Assembly (NCBI GenBank): GCA_035495815.1
Contig: DATJFH010000381.1
Coordinates: forward strand, 1-20,568
Source: DATJFH01 sp035495815
GTDB lineage: Bacteria; Acidobacteriota; Terriglobia; Bryobacterales; Bryobacteraceae
Length of the DNA: 20,568 nt
Reading direction: 5' to 3'
Shown one piece after another: positions 7,165 through 14,732 of the stretch. The notes below the pieces were generated by a model that saw nothing but the letters and a program-made list of their open reading frames with translations, did no database searches and was not told the origin of the DNA. The position numbers and the translations under genes were made by a program. Within the stretch, counting starts at the first letter, position 1, and each line of letters starts with the position of its first letter.

Positions 7165-9403
7165 GCCAAGTGTGTCCTTGGATCGGCTCCTCAAATATAT
7201 CAACACCCTCATCGCAGCGGCGCTGATATTGGCGATCGCAACAGTCTACTGGTTTGCGTACCGTCCGCTGCCGGTTGTCTCCGGAACCATCGGGACGTTC
7301 GTGGACGGCGCCGTGACCGTGACTCGCGACGCTCTGGGGACGCCTCACATCGCGGCCGGGTCGCTCGAGGATGCGCTCTTCGCGCAGGGATTCGTAACGG
7401 CGCAGGACCGTCTGTGGCAGATGGACAGCCTGCGCCGGCTGGCTTCGGGCGAGCTGTCGGAAATCATCGGCCCGGTCACGCTCGAGTCGGACCGCGAAGC
7501 GCGCACGCTCCGCCTGCGCCGCCTGGCGGAAGATTCGGTCCGCACGATGCCGGCGGCGGATCGCGCCGCGATGGCGGCCTATGCGCGAGGCGTCAACGCG
7601 CTCATCGAGAAGAACCGCAAATCACTCCCGGTCGAATTCACTCTGCTCCGCTACGAGCCTCGTCCGTGGACAGTGGCGGATTGCGCGCTCATCGGATTCC
7701 ACATGTTCCGCACGCTGACCACCACATGGCGGGACGAGATCGTGAAGCGCGGCATGCTGCAGCGCGGCGATCCGGCCAAAGTCGACTTTCTCATGCCGCC
7801 CCGGACCGGCAGCGAGGCGCAACCGGGCTCGAACGCCTGGGCCATCGCCGGCCGTCTCACCGCTTCCGGCAAACCGATCCTCGCGAACGACATGCACCTG
7901 GAATTTTCGCTGCCCGGCGTGTGGTATATGGCGCATCTCCAGGCGCCCGGACTGAACGTGGCGGGCGTAACCCTGCCGGGCGCCCCGGGCGTCATCGCGG
8001 GTCACAACGACCGGATCGCCTGGGGTATTACGAATCTGCATTTCGATGTGCAGGACCTTTATGTCGAGCGGTTCGATGACCGGAGCGGCCGTTACAAGTT
8101 CCGCGGGCAGGACCTGCAGGCCCGATTGGAGCAGGATCCGATTTTGGTGAAGGGAAAAACGCCCGCGGCCCATCCCGTGTGGATCACACGGCACGGGCCC
8201 GTGTTTTCCGGGACCGGTCCGGAACGGCTCAGCCTGCGGTGGAGCGCCGCCGATCCGGAAATATTCCAGTTCCCATTTCTCGACATCGACCGTGCCCGAA
8301 ACTGGACCGAGTTCACCTCAGCCATTGCCCGGCTGCCCGGCCCGGGGTCGAACTTCGTCTACGCCGATGTGGACGGCAATATCGGGTATCACGCGACTGG
8401 AAAACTGCCGGTTCGAAAGGGATGGATCGGCGATCTCCCGGTGGACGGCGAGTCCGGAGACTTCGAGTGGGATGGCTACATTCCTTTCGAGCAGTTACCC
8501 GCGGCGTTCAACCCGCCTTCCGGCATGATCGTCACGGCCAATCAGAACCCGTTCCCTGCCGGCTATCCATATCCGGTCAACGGCAACTTCGCGTCTCATT
8601 TCCGTTCGAACCAGATCCGCGACCTGCTCTCGGCGCGCACGGGCTGGAAACCCGAGGAAATGACGGTAATCCAGAAGGACGTTTATTCAAGCTTCAGCCA
8701 CGCGCTGGCGCGGGACCTGGTGGCGGCTTACGACAAGCGAAAGCCCACGAATCCCGCGCTGACGGATGCGATCGCAATTCTGCGCGGCTGGAATGGCCAG
8801 ATGGAGTACCGCCTGGCAGCGCCTTTTCTGGTGACGCTGGCGTACCAGCACCTGCGGCGGGCCGTGTCGGAGATCGCTTCCAACTCCGGCGCCGCCTACG
8901 ATTCGCAGATGGCTCCGGCGGTGATCGAGAAGCTGCTGCGAGCGCGCCCGGCGGGATGGGTGCGCGACTGGGATGAAGCCCTGGTACGGGCGCTGGCCGA
9001 CGCGGTCGAAGAAGGGCAGCGGATTCAAGGCCGCAACACGAAGAAGTGGAGCTATGGCCGGTACACCGGGCTGGCGATCAACCATCCGGTGCTGCACTCC
9101 GTGCCGCTGGCCGGGAAGTATTTCGACATCGGACCGAACCCGATGAGCGGATCGTCCACTACCGTGAAACAGACCACGCGGCGGCTGGGTCCTTCGATGC
9201 GGTTCTCGGCGGATCTGTCCGACTGGGACAAGTCCCTGCTGAACGTGATCATCGGGCAATCGGGCCAGCCGCTCTCCAGCCATTACCGGGACGAGTGGGA
9301 GCGCTACTACAACGGACTGAGCTATCCGATGCAATACGGAAGAGTGGAAGGCAAGTCGGTGCTGCGGCTGGTCCCCGCCGAGTCAGGCCGAGGGAGCTTG
9401 TAA
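7163..9403 (+). CDS. penicillin acylase family Ntn hydrolase, membrane-anchored
   Basis: This 746-residue protein is a penicillin acylase-type N-terminal nucleophile hydrolase, which hydrolyses an amide between an acyl chain and an amine. A hydrophobic segment at about residues 12-33 is an uncleaved anchor or signal, placing the enzyme in the periplasm. The alpha region shows TRDALGTPHIAA and AQGFVTAQDRLWQMD. The autocatalytic cut precedes Ser223 in PGSNAWAIAG, the family nucleophile. The beta chain has ILANDMHLEFSLPGVWY, GVIAGHNDRIAWGITN and the oxyanion Asn in TANQNPF (about Asn460). Family members include penicillin G, aculeacin and acyl-homoserine-lactone acylases; substrate cannot be assigned here. 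The ATG at 7163 is used, but the GTG at 7172 is a real alternative because a TACAAT ends seven bases before it. No Shine-Dalgarno is seen. Confidence 0.93.
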   Translation: MPSVSLDRLLKYINTLIAAALILAIATVYWFAYRPLPVVSGTIGTFVDGAVTVTRDALGTPHIAAGSLEDALFAQGFVTAQDRLWQMDSLRRLASGELSEIIGPVTLESDREARTLRLRRLAEDSVRTMPAADRAAMAAYARGVNALIEKNRKSLPVEFTLLRYEPRPWTVADCALIGFHMFRTLTTTWRDEIVKRGMLQRGDPAKVDFLMPPRTGSEAQPGSNAWAIAGRLTASGKPILANDMHLEFSLPGVWYMAHLQAPGLNVAGVTLPGAPGVIAGHNDRIAWGITNLHFDVQDLYVERFDDRSGRYKFRGQDLQARLEQDPILVKGKTPAAHPVWITRHGPVFSGTGPERLSLRWSAADPEIFQFPFLDIDRARNWTEFTSAIARLPGPGSNFVYADVDGNIGYHATGKLPVRKGWIGDLPVDGESGDFEWDGYIPFEQLPAAFNPPSGMIVTANQNPFPAGYPYPVNGNFASHFRSNQIRDLLSARTGWKPEEMTVIQKDVYSSFSHALARDLVAAYDKRKPTNPALTDAIAILRGWNGQMEYRLAAPFLVTLAYQHLRRAVSEIASNSGAAYDSQMAPAVIEKLLRARPAGWVRDWDEALVRALADAVEEGQRIQGRNTKKWSYGRYTGLAINHPVLHSVPLAGKYFDIGPNPMSGSSTTVKQTTRRLGPSMRFSADLSDWDKSLLNVIIGQSGQPLSSHYRDEWERYYNGLSYPMQYGRVEGKSVLRLVPAESGRGSL
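7194..7202 (-). promoter_or_regulatory. extended -10 for the CBS-domain gene, inside the acylase coding region
   Basis: On the minus strand TGA followed by TATATT (hexamer 7199-7194) forms an extended -10. A start near 7187 would give a leader of about 35 bases before the ATG at 7152. It lies within the first codons of the divergent acylase, so the two transcripts would overlap at their 5-prime ends. The assignment is tentative. Confidence 0.3.
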
Positions 9404-9567
9404 GGACGTCTGAATGACGGGCAGACGCGACTGCCGGCTCCACACCGGCTCACGGGCCGGTCCTCGGTTCGAAGAGTCCCTGGGCACTCTCAGCGTATCC
9501 ACGTGATGTTCGAGCGCCAGCGGATCGGAATGCTTTTCAAATTTCGGATGTGGGGCCGAAGCCCGCC
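9404..9567. other. 164-base intergenic region between convergent genes
   Basis: No gene was found. It holds short overlapping inverted repeats: GCCGG (9433-9437) with CCGGC (9445-9449), and ACCGG (9444-9448) with CCGGT (9457-9461). These could fold as alternative hairpins. Neither is followed by a U-tract, so termination here is not demonstrated. Confidence 0.4.
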
Positions 9568-10191
9568 TTACTTCAGCGGCTTGATGCGGATGTTTTTGTA
9601 ATAGACCGTGCTTTCCGGATCGTGGCCCTGCAGGGCAATCGTGCCGGGGCGGATCCTACGGTCGGGGAAAGATTTCACCCCGGCCCAATCGGCCGGCTGC
9701 GTCCATTCGGTCACCAGCTTGTCATCCACTTTGACCGTAATCGTGTTGCCCTTGGCGATGATGTGTTCCGTAAACCAGACGTTGTCCCTGGCCACTTCCT
9801 GGCCGTTGTCTTTCACCTGATACAGGCTGCCCGTCTTCCGCGGATCCTTGACGAAGGTGTTGTTCACCTGAACTTCGAACCCCTTCGCCGGCCAGTTGTT
9901 TTCCAGATACTCGGTGTCGATATAGATACCGCCATTCGATCCGGGTTTGGTCATCACATCCACTTTCAATTCGAAATCCTGGAAGGTGTGATTCCTGAAC
10001 GGACCCATGTAGAAGCAGTGGCTGCGCGGGCCGTGCGCGACAATCGCGCCGTCCTGCACGGTGAACGTGCCGGGGTTCTCGCTGACCTTCCAGCCGGTCA
10101 GGTCCTTACCGTTGAACAGCGAGGTGAAGCCCTTCTCGGCCGCGGCCAACGGCGCCAGGGCGATCAGTATCATCGAAACAAGTATTCTCAT
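9568..10191 (-). CDS. DUF1080 (3-keto-disaccharide hydrolase) domain protein, secreted
   Basis: This 207-residue protein starts with a Sec signal peptide (MRILVSMILIALAPLAAA, cut probably after AAA or AEK) and consists of one DUF1080 domain. Diagnostic stretches are FTSLFNGKDLTGW, FQDFELKVDVMTKPGSNGGIY, KGFEVQVNN, KTGSLYQVKDNGQE and the closing ALQGHDPESTVYYKNIRIKPL. Family knowledge: this concanavalin-like jelly-roll domain is found in enzymes that cleave 3-keto-glycosides formed by sugar 3-dehydrogenases. The gene overlaps the upstream TIM-barrel gene by four bases (ATGA), so the two are co-translated and probably act in one pathway. No Gfo/Idh/MocA dehydrogenase, the expected third partner, is present in the window. 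The domain call is strong; the exact glycoside is unknown. Confidence 0.92.
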   Translation of the reverse strand: MRILVSMILIALAPLAAAEKGFTSLFNGKDLTGWKVSENPGTFTVQDGAIVAHGPRSHCFYMGPFRNHTFQDFELKVDVMTKPGSNGGIYIDTEYLENNWPAKGFEVQVNNTFVKDPRKTGSLYQVKDNGQEVARDNVWFTEHIIAKGNTITVKVDDKLVTEWTQPADWAGVKSFPDRRIRPGTIALQGHDPESTVYYKNIRIKPLK

Positions 10192-11054
10192 GAATGTTTT
10201 CTTACCAGGCGTTTGAGTTCAGCGGCCAGCGGCGGGACTGCCGTGACCGGGTCTTCCTTCTGTTCGTATTCGAGCGAAATATAGCCCTTATAGCCGGCTT
10301 TGGCGAACATACCGATCAGTCGGTCCCAATCCGCTCTCTCCCGGGTCCCGTCCGCGCTGCCGATATCGACCTTGAAGTGAACGTTCACCGCATATGGCAG
10401 ACACAGCTCCACCTGCGAATATCCGTTCCGGGGAAAATTGCCGGTATCGAGGTTGATGCCGGCGTAAGGGGAGTCCGTCTGGCGGACGATTTCGACGGTC
10501 GGCTCAGCCGTGGTGGTGAGGCCGCCGTCATCCTCCACCCCGATGACGATTCCCCTGGCCCCGGCGTACTCAGCCGAGGGCTTTAAAACCTCCACGGCCC
10601 AGGCAATGGCCTGCTTCTCGCTGCTGCCTTTCGGTATCGGCCCGCCGAACACGCGAACATGACCGGCGCCGACCTTGCCCGCGGCGTCCACCCACTTCTT
10701 GACGTTCTCCACTTCGGCTTGGCGCAATTCCGGAGTTGGCTGGCAAAGCCGCGCGCGGACCGCCAGACTGTAGAGGCTGACGCCGTGCTTATACGCGGTC
10801 CGCCGGAGCGACGCCAGGAAGGAATCGGAGGTGTCCGGAAACCAGTACACCGTCGTATCCAGACCGTCGAGCCCCCATTCCGCCACGGAGCGAATGAGGG
10901 CCTCGTACGTGATCTTCTTCGACTCCAGCTCTTTCCGGAACGAGTAGGCGACCAGCCCGGGGCGCAAATGGCTTCCGGACCGGCCCTGGCCTTGGAGCCG
11001 TGCGGCTGCGGCCAACGCTGGAGCGCTTTGCAGGAGGCTTCGACGACTTAACAT
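10188..11054 (-). CDS. exported sugar phosphate isomerase/epimerase-like TIM-barrel protein
   Basis: This 288-residue protein has a twin-arginine-like signal (LSRRSLLQSAPALAAAARL, Arg4-Arg5). The mature region fits the xylose isomerase-like TIM barrel: GLVAYSFRKEL, WGLDGLDTTVYWFP, VRVFGGPIPKG, GIVIGVEDDGG, AGINLDTGNFP, NVHFKVDIG and GYISLEYEQKEDP. The Glu (VEDD), Asp (LDTGN), His (VHFK) and Glu (LEYE) residues are the expected divalent-metal ligands of the fold. It is the second such exported protein in the window, only distantly similar to the one at 3670-4578. Its stop overlaps the start of the DUF1080 gene, so a joint role in extracytoplasmic processing of 3-keto or unusual sugars is inferred. 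A perfect TATAAT lies 25 bases upstream of the ATG. Possible actions are epimerisation, lyase or hydratase chemistry. Confidence 0.9.
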   Translation of the reverse strand: MLSRRSLLQSAPALAAAARLQGQGRSGSHLRPGLVAYSFRKELESKKITYEALIRSVAEWGLDGLDTTVYWFPDTSDSFLASLRRTAYKHGVSLYSLAVRARLCQPTPELRQAEVENVKKWVDAAGKVGAGHVRVFGGPIPKGSSEKQAIAWAVEVLKPSAEYAGARGIVIGVEDDGGLTTTAEPTVEIVRQTDSPYAGINLDTGNFPRNGYSQVELCLPYAVNVHFKVDIGSADGTRERADWDRLIGMFAKAGYKGYISLEYEQKEDPVTAVPPLAAELKRLVRKHS

Positions 11055-11079
11055 GGCAACGTGAGATCCACCGTACTGA

Positions 11080-11085
11080 ATTATA
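11080..11085 (-). promoter_or_regulatory. consensus -10 TATAAT for the TIM-barrel/DUF1080 operon
   Basis: The minus strand reads TATAAT from 11085 to 11080, 25 bases before the ATG at 11054. A start near 11073 would give a leader of about 19 bases with only a weak GGA as ribosome-binding sequence. The -35 was not identified. Confidence 0.45.
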
Positions 11086-11101
11086 GTTCATTGCGCTTTT
11101 C

Positions 11102-11110
11102 TGGTATAAC
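11102..11110 (+). promoter_or_regulatory. extended -10 TGGTATAAC before the lectin-domain gene
   Basis: TGG followed by TATAAC (hexamer 11105-11110) is a good extended -10, ending seven bases before the ATG at 11118. Transcription would then begin at about the A of the ATG, giving a leaderless mRNA. This also supports 11118 over the upstream in-frame start at 11061. Confidence 0.5.
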
Positions 11111-11117
11111 CGTGTGG

Positions 11118-12065
11118 ATGCCGAACCGACTGATTCTTTCTTTCCTATTGCCTCTCGCTCTTTGGGGCGCGCCCGAATGGGTGCTGATCCGAACAGTTGA
11201 CGGGACTCAGGTGGAGGGCCAATGCGCGGTGGCTTCCCTGAAGCTTCCGCACGGCGCCCACATCCTGTCCGTGCACAACGCCTCGCCGGCTTCCGATTTC
11301 GAGACGGGACGGATCACGGCGGGGCTGGCGGCGCTGCAGGCCGCGGACCGCAAAGCCAGTGATCAAGCTGTGGCTGAACTGACCGCCATCGGGTTACCCG
11401 TGCTCACCCCGCTGCTGAAGACCTTGAAAGACACCGATCAGCACGAACCGCGGCCGTTATACCGGTTGTTCGAGCGGCTGATTCCGAGCAGCGCGGACGG
11501 CCTCGACCGCAGCCTGAGCCTGGTCCGGCTGCCGAGCGGGGAGGGCGTGCGGTGCAGGCTGCCGGAGGGAACGGTGGAGGTTCGGACACCCGATGGTGGC
11601 AAGGCTTCGCTGCCCTGGTCGAAGATCCGCACACTGGCCGTGCGGCAAAAGATGGTCAAGCGATCGACACCGGTGCATTCCCTGCGGCATTGCACGCAGA
11701 TTGAGTATCTGGATACGGGCGTCGTGCTGACGGCGGCATCGAAGCTGGATGTGACTACCCAGGGTTTCGTAAGGCTGTCGTGGGACGTGGACGGCTGGGC
11801 AACCGATGCCGACGGATTGAAGAAGCCCGGGTCTCCGGCCTACAAGACCAACCTGGTGGATGGACATCCGTTCGGAGCCCTGGTAGGCCGGATCGGTCCT
11901 GACGGCGAAGTTTTCTTCCTGGGAAAGAAAGCCAGCAAGAGCGGATTGCCCGCCGGAAGGCTCGGCCTTGCGGTCAACGACAACAGGCACTGGCAGAACA
12001 ATCTGGGTTCGTACACCGTCACGTTGAGCGCTTCCGAAGCGTACGATTTAGGCGACGCTCAGTAG
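11118..12065 (+). CDS. exported protein with C-terminal PA-IL/LecA-like galactose-binding lectin domain
   Basis: From the ATG at 11118 the protein has 315 residues. A Sec signal peptide (MPNRLILSFLLPLALWGA) precedes a strand-rich opening (WVLIRTVDGTQVEGQ), a helical stretch around residues 75-125 that looks like a HEAT-type repeat (AVAELTAIGLPVLTPLLKTL), then a beta-rich linker. The last about 120 residues resemble the LecA (PA-IL) lectin of Pseudomonas: HPFGALVGRIG corresponds to the LecA GALVMKIG strand, and VNDNRHWQNNLGSYTVTL (from Val286) corresponds to its calcium and galactose site, with Asp288, Asn294 and Asn295 at the places of the calcium ligands. Spacing Asp to Asn is one residue shorter than in LecA. 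I infer a periplasmic or cell-surface sugar-binding protein. It diverges from the TIM-barrel/DUF1080 operon, which fits a glycan role. Confidence 0.82.
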   Translation: MPNRLILSFLLPLALWGAPEWVLIRTVDGTQVEGQCAVASLKLPHGAHILSVHNASPASDFETGRITAGLAALQAADRKASDQAVAELTAIGLPVLTPLLKTLKDTDQHEPRPLYRLFERLIPSSADGLDRSLSLVRLPSGEGVRCRLPEGTVEVRTPDGGKASLPWSKIRTLAVRQKMVKRSTPVHSLRHCTQIEYLDTGVVLTAASKLDVTTQGFVRLSWDVDGWATDADGLKKPGSPAYKTNLVDGHPFGALVGRIGPDGEVFFLGKKASKSGLPAGRLGLAVNDNRHWQNNLGSYTVTLSASEAYDLGDAQ

Positions 12066-12103
12066 GGTCGATACCGCTCATTGCCAGGCTGCCCCGGCGC
12101 ACG

Positions 12104-13201
12104 CTACCGGTGACCGGCTTTTACGGGTTTGCCGTTTTGAAAATCGATCTCGATCAACTTCTCGCTGGTCGGAATCCTGGCGGCCACTTTCTTGGTTTTG
12201 GTGTCGATCACCACGCCGCCGTCGGGATAGGCATACCGGCCGTCGATACTGAACGAAACCCAGCCGGGATGCGGCTGCTCCTTGGGATCCTTGTACAGAG
12301 GCACTCCGGCTACGAACTTGGGCGGCATCCGGGTTACGTCATAGGCGTACACGTAACCGTACACGCCGTCCACGACCCAAACCTCTTTCTGATCCGGCCG
12401 GATGTTGACGCCATGGCTGGGCGTGCTGTGCGGCTTGCGGGCGGGCGGATTGGGCAGCTCTTCGAGGCGCGTCTTCGGCGTGTGCGCCTCGACCCGATGC
12501 AGCATGCGGCCGCCCCACTCGCCGCCGCTCCGGACGGCGCCTAACTCGAAACCCAGCAGCGCGTCGACGTTGGCATACGCGTACTTCTCGTCGGCGCTGA
12601 TGGCGAACGGACGCACGCCCTTGCTGAAGGGACCTATCTTGCCGATCACCTTGTTGGTCGAGGTGTCCGCGATGAAGATCCACGGCAGGGTCAGCACTTC
12701 CATGTAGACGCGTGAGCCGGCTTCGTTGATCCAGGTGTTATGCGGGCCGATGCTCGCGATGTTATCGACCGGATACTGCTTGCCGCGGCCGATCTCGATC
12801 TTCGTGATCACGGCGCCGTCCTCCGCGTTGATCACCCACCAGCTGTCTTCATCGCGAAAAGGCAGGTACATGGTTTTCCCGTCCGGGGTAATGGCCATGC
12901 TGTCGGCGTATTTGCCGTACTTTTTTCTCCACCGGACGGAATCGTCCGCGAGATCGAGGCAGATCAGCTCGTCGCCCCTGTAGGAGGTCACGTAGAGCCG
13001 GCCGAGCTGCGGGCTGGCGGCGATACCTTTGTAATCGCCCGTGCCGGGCAGCTCGATCCTGCGCAGGAGTTTGTGTCCGTTGTCGATATCGTACACGCTG
13101 ATCCCGGTCTTGTCCGTTACGTACAGGCGGCGCTCGAGCGCGGCCCCAATCATATGCGGGGCCGTCGAAAGAACGCACAGGAGGGCGATGGTTCTGAACA
13201 T
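12104..13201 (-). CDS. exported YVTN-type beta-propeller repeat protein
   Basis: From the ATG at 13201 the protein has 365 residues. It starts with a signal peptide (MFRTIALLCVLSTAPHMIGAA) and continues with repeated propeller blades: RRLYVTDKTGISVYDIDNG, GRLYVTSYRGDELICLDLA, DGKTMYLPFRDEDSWWVIN, SRVYMEVLTLPWIFIADTS, KYAYANVDALLGFEL, KEVWVVDGVYGYVYAYDV and RYAYPDGGVVIDTKTKK. About seven blades can be counted, as in closed propellers. Family knowledge: such proteins bind ligands or act as extracytoplasmic scaffolds; no catalytic motif is seen. The frame is open further upstream, but the signal peptide fixes the start at 13201, seven bases after an extended -10. It is divergent from the sulfatase gene (49 bases between starts). 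The ligand is unknown. Confidence 0.88.
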   Translation of the reverse strand: MFRTIALLCVLSTAPHMIGAALERRLYVTDKTGISVYDIDNGHKLLRRIELPGTGDYKGIAASPQLGRLYVTSYRGDELICLDLADDSVRWRKKYGKYADSMAITPDGKTMYLPFRDEDSWWVINAEDGAVITKIEIGRGKQYPVDNIASIGPHNTWINEAGSRVYMEVLTLPWIFIADTSTNKVIGKIGPFSKGVRPFAISADEKYAYANVDALLGFELGAVRSGGEWGGRMLHRVEAHTPKTRLEELPNPPARKPHSTPSHGVNIRPDQKEVWVVDGVYGYVYAYDVTRMPPKFVAGVPLYKDPKEQPHPGWVSFSIDGRYAYPDGGVVIDTKTKKVAARIPTSEKLIEIDFQNGKPVKAGHR

Positions 13202-13208
13202 GTGGCGG

Positions 13209-13217
13209 AGTATAACA
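13209..13217 (-). promoter_or_regulatory. extended -10 TGTTATACT before the beta-propeller gene
   Basis: The minus strand shows TGT then TATACT (hexamer 13214-13209), an extended -10 with five of six hexamer matches. It ends seven bases before the ATG at 13201, predicting a leaderless mRNA. No Shine-Dalgarno is present in the seven bases between. Confidence 0.5.
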
Positions 13218-13231
13218 TGTAACGGCGGATC

Positions 13232-13240
13232 TGGTACGAT
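13232..13240 (+). promoter_or_regulatory. extended -10 TGGTACGAT before the sulfatase gene
   Basis: TGG then TACGAT (hexamer 13235-13240) ends ten bases before the ATG at 13251, so the leader would be zero to about four bases. It faces away from the beta-propeller -10, with 14 bases between the two elements. Confidence 0.42.
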
Positions 13241-13250
13241 AGCGCCGAAG

Positions 13251-14732
13251 ATGCAGAAGACCCGCAGACAGTTTCTGAAATCGGCCGGTCTCGGCGCCGC
13301 CGCGCTGGCCATTCCCGCGATTCGCGCGCAAGGAAAGCGGCCCAATATCCTGGTGCTGTTCACCGACGATCAGCGTTTCAGCACGCTCCACGCGCTCAAC
13401 AACCCCGAAGTGAAAACCCCCACCATCGACCGGCTGATGCGCAATGGAACCACGTTTACGCATGCCTTCATCATGGGCGGGACCGTGCCTGCTGTTTGTA
13501 TGCCGAGCCGCGGAATGCTCCTGACCGGCCAAACTCTTTTCCACGTGCACGACAGCCTGATTGCGCCCGACGAGTATCCGGGAACGCCCCGGCGTTCCTA
13601 CACCACCTTTCCCGAGGCATTCCGGAATGCGGGCTACACCACCTTCGGAACCGGCAAGTGGCATAACGGCGAGAAGCTGTTCGCCCGCAGCTTCAGCACG
13701 GGAGAGAACATTTTCTTTGGAGGGATGTCCAACCATCTGCAGGTCCCGGTGGCCGATTTCGATCCCACGGGGAAGTATCCGAAGGAGAAGCGGCACACCG
13801 GAGAAAAATTCTCGAGCAACCTGTTCAGCGACTCGGCCATCAAGTTCCTGGAGAACTACAAAGAGGATAAGCCGTTTCTGATGTACGTGGCCTACACGGC
13901 GCCGCACGATCCCCGCATGGCTCCCAAAGAGTACGCCGACATGTACAAGCCCGAGAACGTGACGGTTCCCAGGAATTTTCTGCCGAGGCATCCGTTCGAC
14001 AACGGCGAGATGGAAGTACGCGACGAGCAGCTGGCGCCGTGGCCCCGGACTCCGCAGGTGGTGCGCGAGCACATCGCAGCTTATTACGGCATGATCACCC
14101 ATGTAGACTCGCAGATGGGCCGTGTGCTGGATGCCCTCGAGCGGACTGGGCACGCCAAAGATACGATCGTCGTTTTTGCAGCAGACAATGGCCTGGCGGT
14201 CGGCCAGCACGGCCTGCTCGGCAAACAGAATCTTTACGACCACAGCGTACGTGTGCCGCTGGTGATCGGCGGCCCCGGAGTACCGCGGGGAGCGAAGAGC
14301 GATTCCTTCTGCTACCTGTTCGACGTCTTCCCGACTCTTTGCGACCTGGCGGGCATGCCGATCCCTGCCTCGGTAGAAGGCAGGAGCCTGGCGCCGGTAG
14401 TGAAGGATCCGAAAGCCAGGTTGCGGGACTCGGTCTTCTTCGCCTACAGGCACGTGCAGCGCGGCGTCCGGACCGATCGCTGGAAGCTGATCCGGTACTG
14501 CGTCAACGGCGTCCAGACGGCTCAGCTGTTCGATATCAAGACCGATCCGCTGGAGATGAAAAACCTGGCGGCCGAGCCGTCGCACGCGGCGCAGGTGAAG
14601 GAGATGACCACGCTCCTCGAGCGCTGGATGAAAGACACCGGCGATCATCTCGATCTCGCTAAACCCGGCTGGGGCTACAAGACGAAACGGACGGCGCTTC
14701 AACCGACGCTTGATCCTTCCACCGCGGAATGA
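13251..14732 (+). CDS. Tat-exported type I sulfatase (formylglycine-dependent)
   Basis: From the ATG at 13251 the protein has 493 residues. The N-terminus has a strong twin-arginine signal (TRRQFLKSAGLGAAALAIPA). The sulfatase domain opens with NILVLFTDDQR, whose Asp39 and Asp40 are calcium ligands. The active-site signature is CMPSRGMLLTGQ; Cys83 is the residue that must be converted to formylglycine. Further conserved parts are GTGKWHN, TAPHDPR, the metal-binding ADNGL, and LYDHSVRVPLVIGGPG near the back of the pocket. It hydrolyses sulfate esters, probably on a glycan, in the periplasm. Because Tat exports folded protein, maturation would occur in the cytoplasm; the formylglycine-generating enzyme is not in this window. 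Its stop overlaps the start of the cytochrome gene (ATGA), so they form an operon. The frame is open upstream to 13041, but the Tat signal sets the start. Confidence 0.94.
   Translation: MQKTRRQFLKSAGLGAAALAIPAIRAQGKRPNILVLFTDDQRFSTLHALNNPEVKTPTIDRLMRNGTTFTHAFIMGGTVPAVCMPSRGMLLTGQTLFHVHDSLIAPDEYPGTPRRSYTTFPEAFRNAGYTTFGTGKWHNGEKLFARSFSTGENIFFGGMSNHLQVPVADFDPTGKYPKEKRHTGEKFSSNLFSDSAIKFLENYKEDKPFLMYVAYTAPHDPRMAPKEYADMYKPENVTVPRNFLPRHPFDNGEMEVRDEQLAPWPRTPQVVREHIAAYYGMITHVDSQMGRVLDALERTGHAKDTIVVFAADNGLAVGQHGLLGKQNLYDHSVRVPLVIGGPGVPRGAKSDSFCYLFDVFPTLCDLAGMPIPASVEGRSLAPVVKDPKARLRDSVFFAYRHVQRGVRTDRWKLIRYCVNGVQTAQLFDIKTDPLEMKNLAAEPSHAAQVKEMTTLLERWMKDTGDHLDLAKPGWGYKTKRTALQPTLDPSTAE

Noticed and set aside
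9466..9473. GGTTCGAA resembling a tRNA T-loop in the intergenic region
   Set aside because: The flanking bases do not pair as a T stem and no acceptor, D or anticodon arms can be formed around it.
12849..14702. Long open frame on the minus strand opposite the sulfatase gene
   Set aside because: It is the antisense shadow of a high-GC gene with third-position bias. The sulfatase on the plus strand has complete catalytic motifs, while the antisense translation has no recognisable domain.
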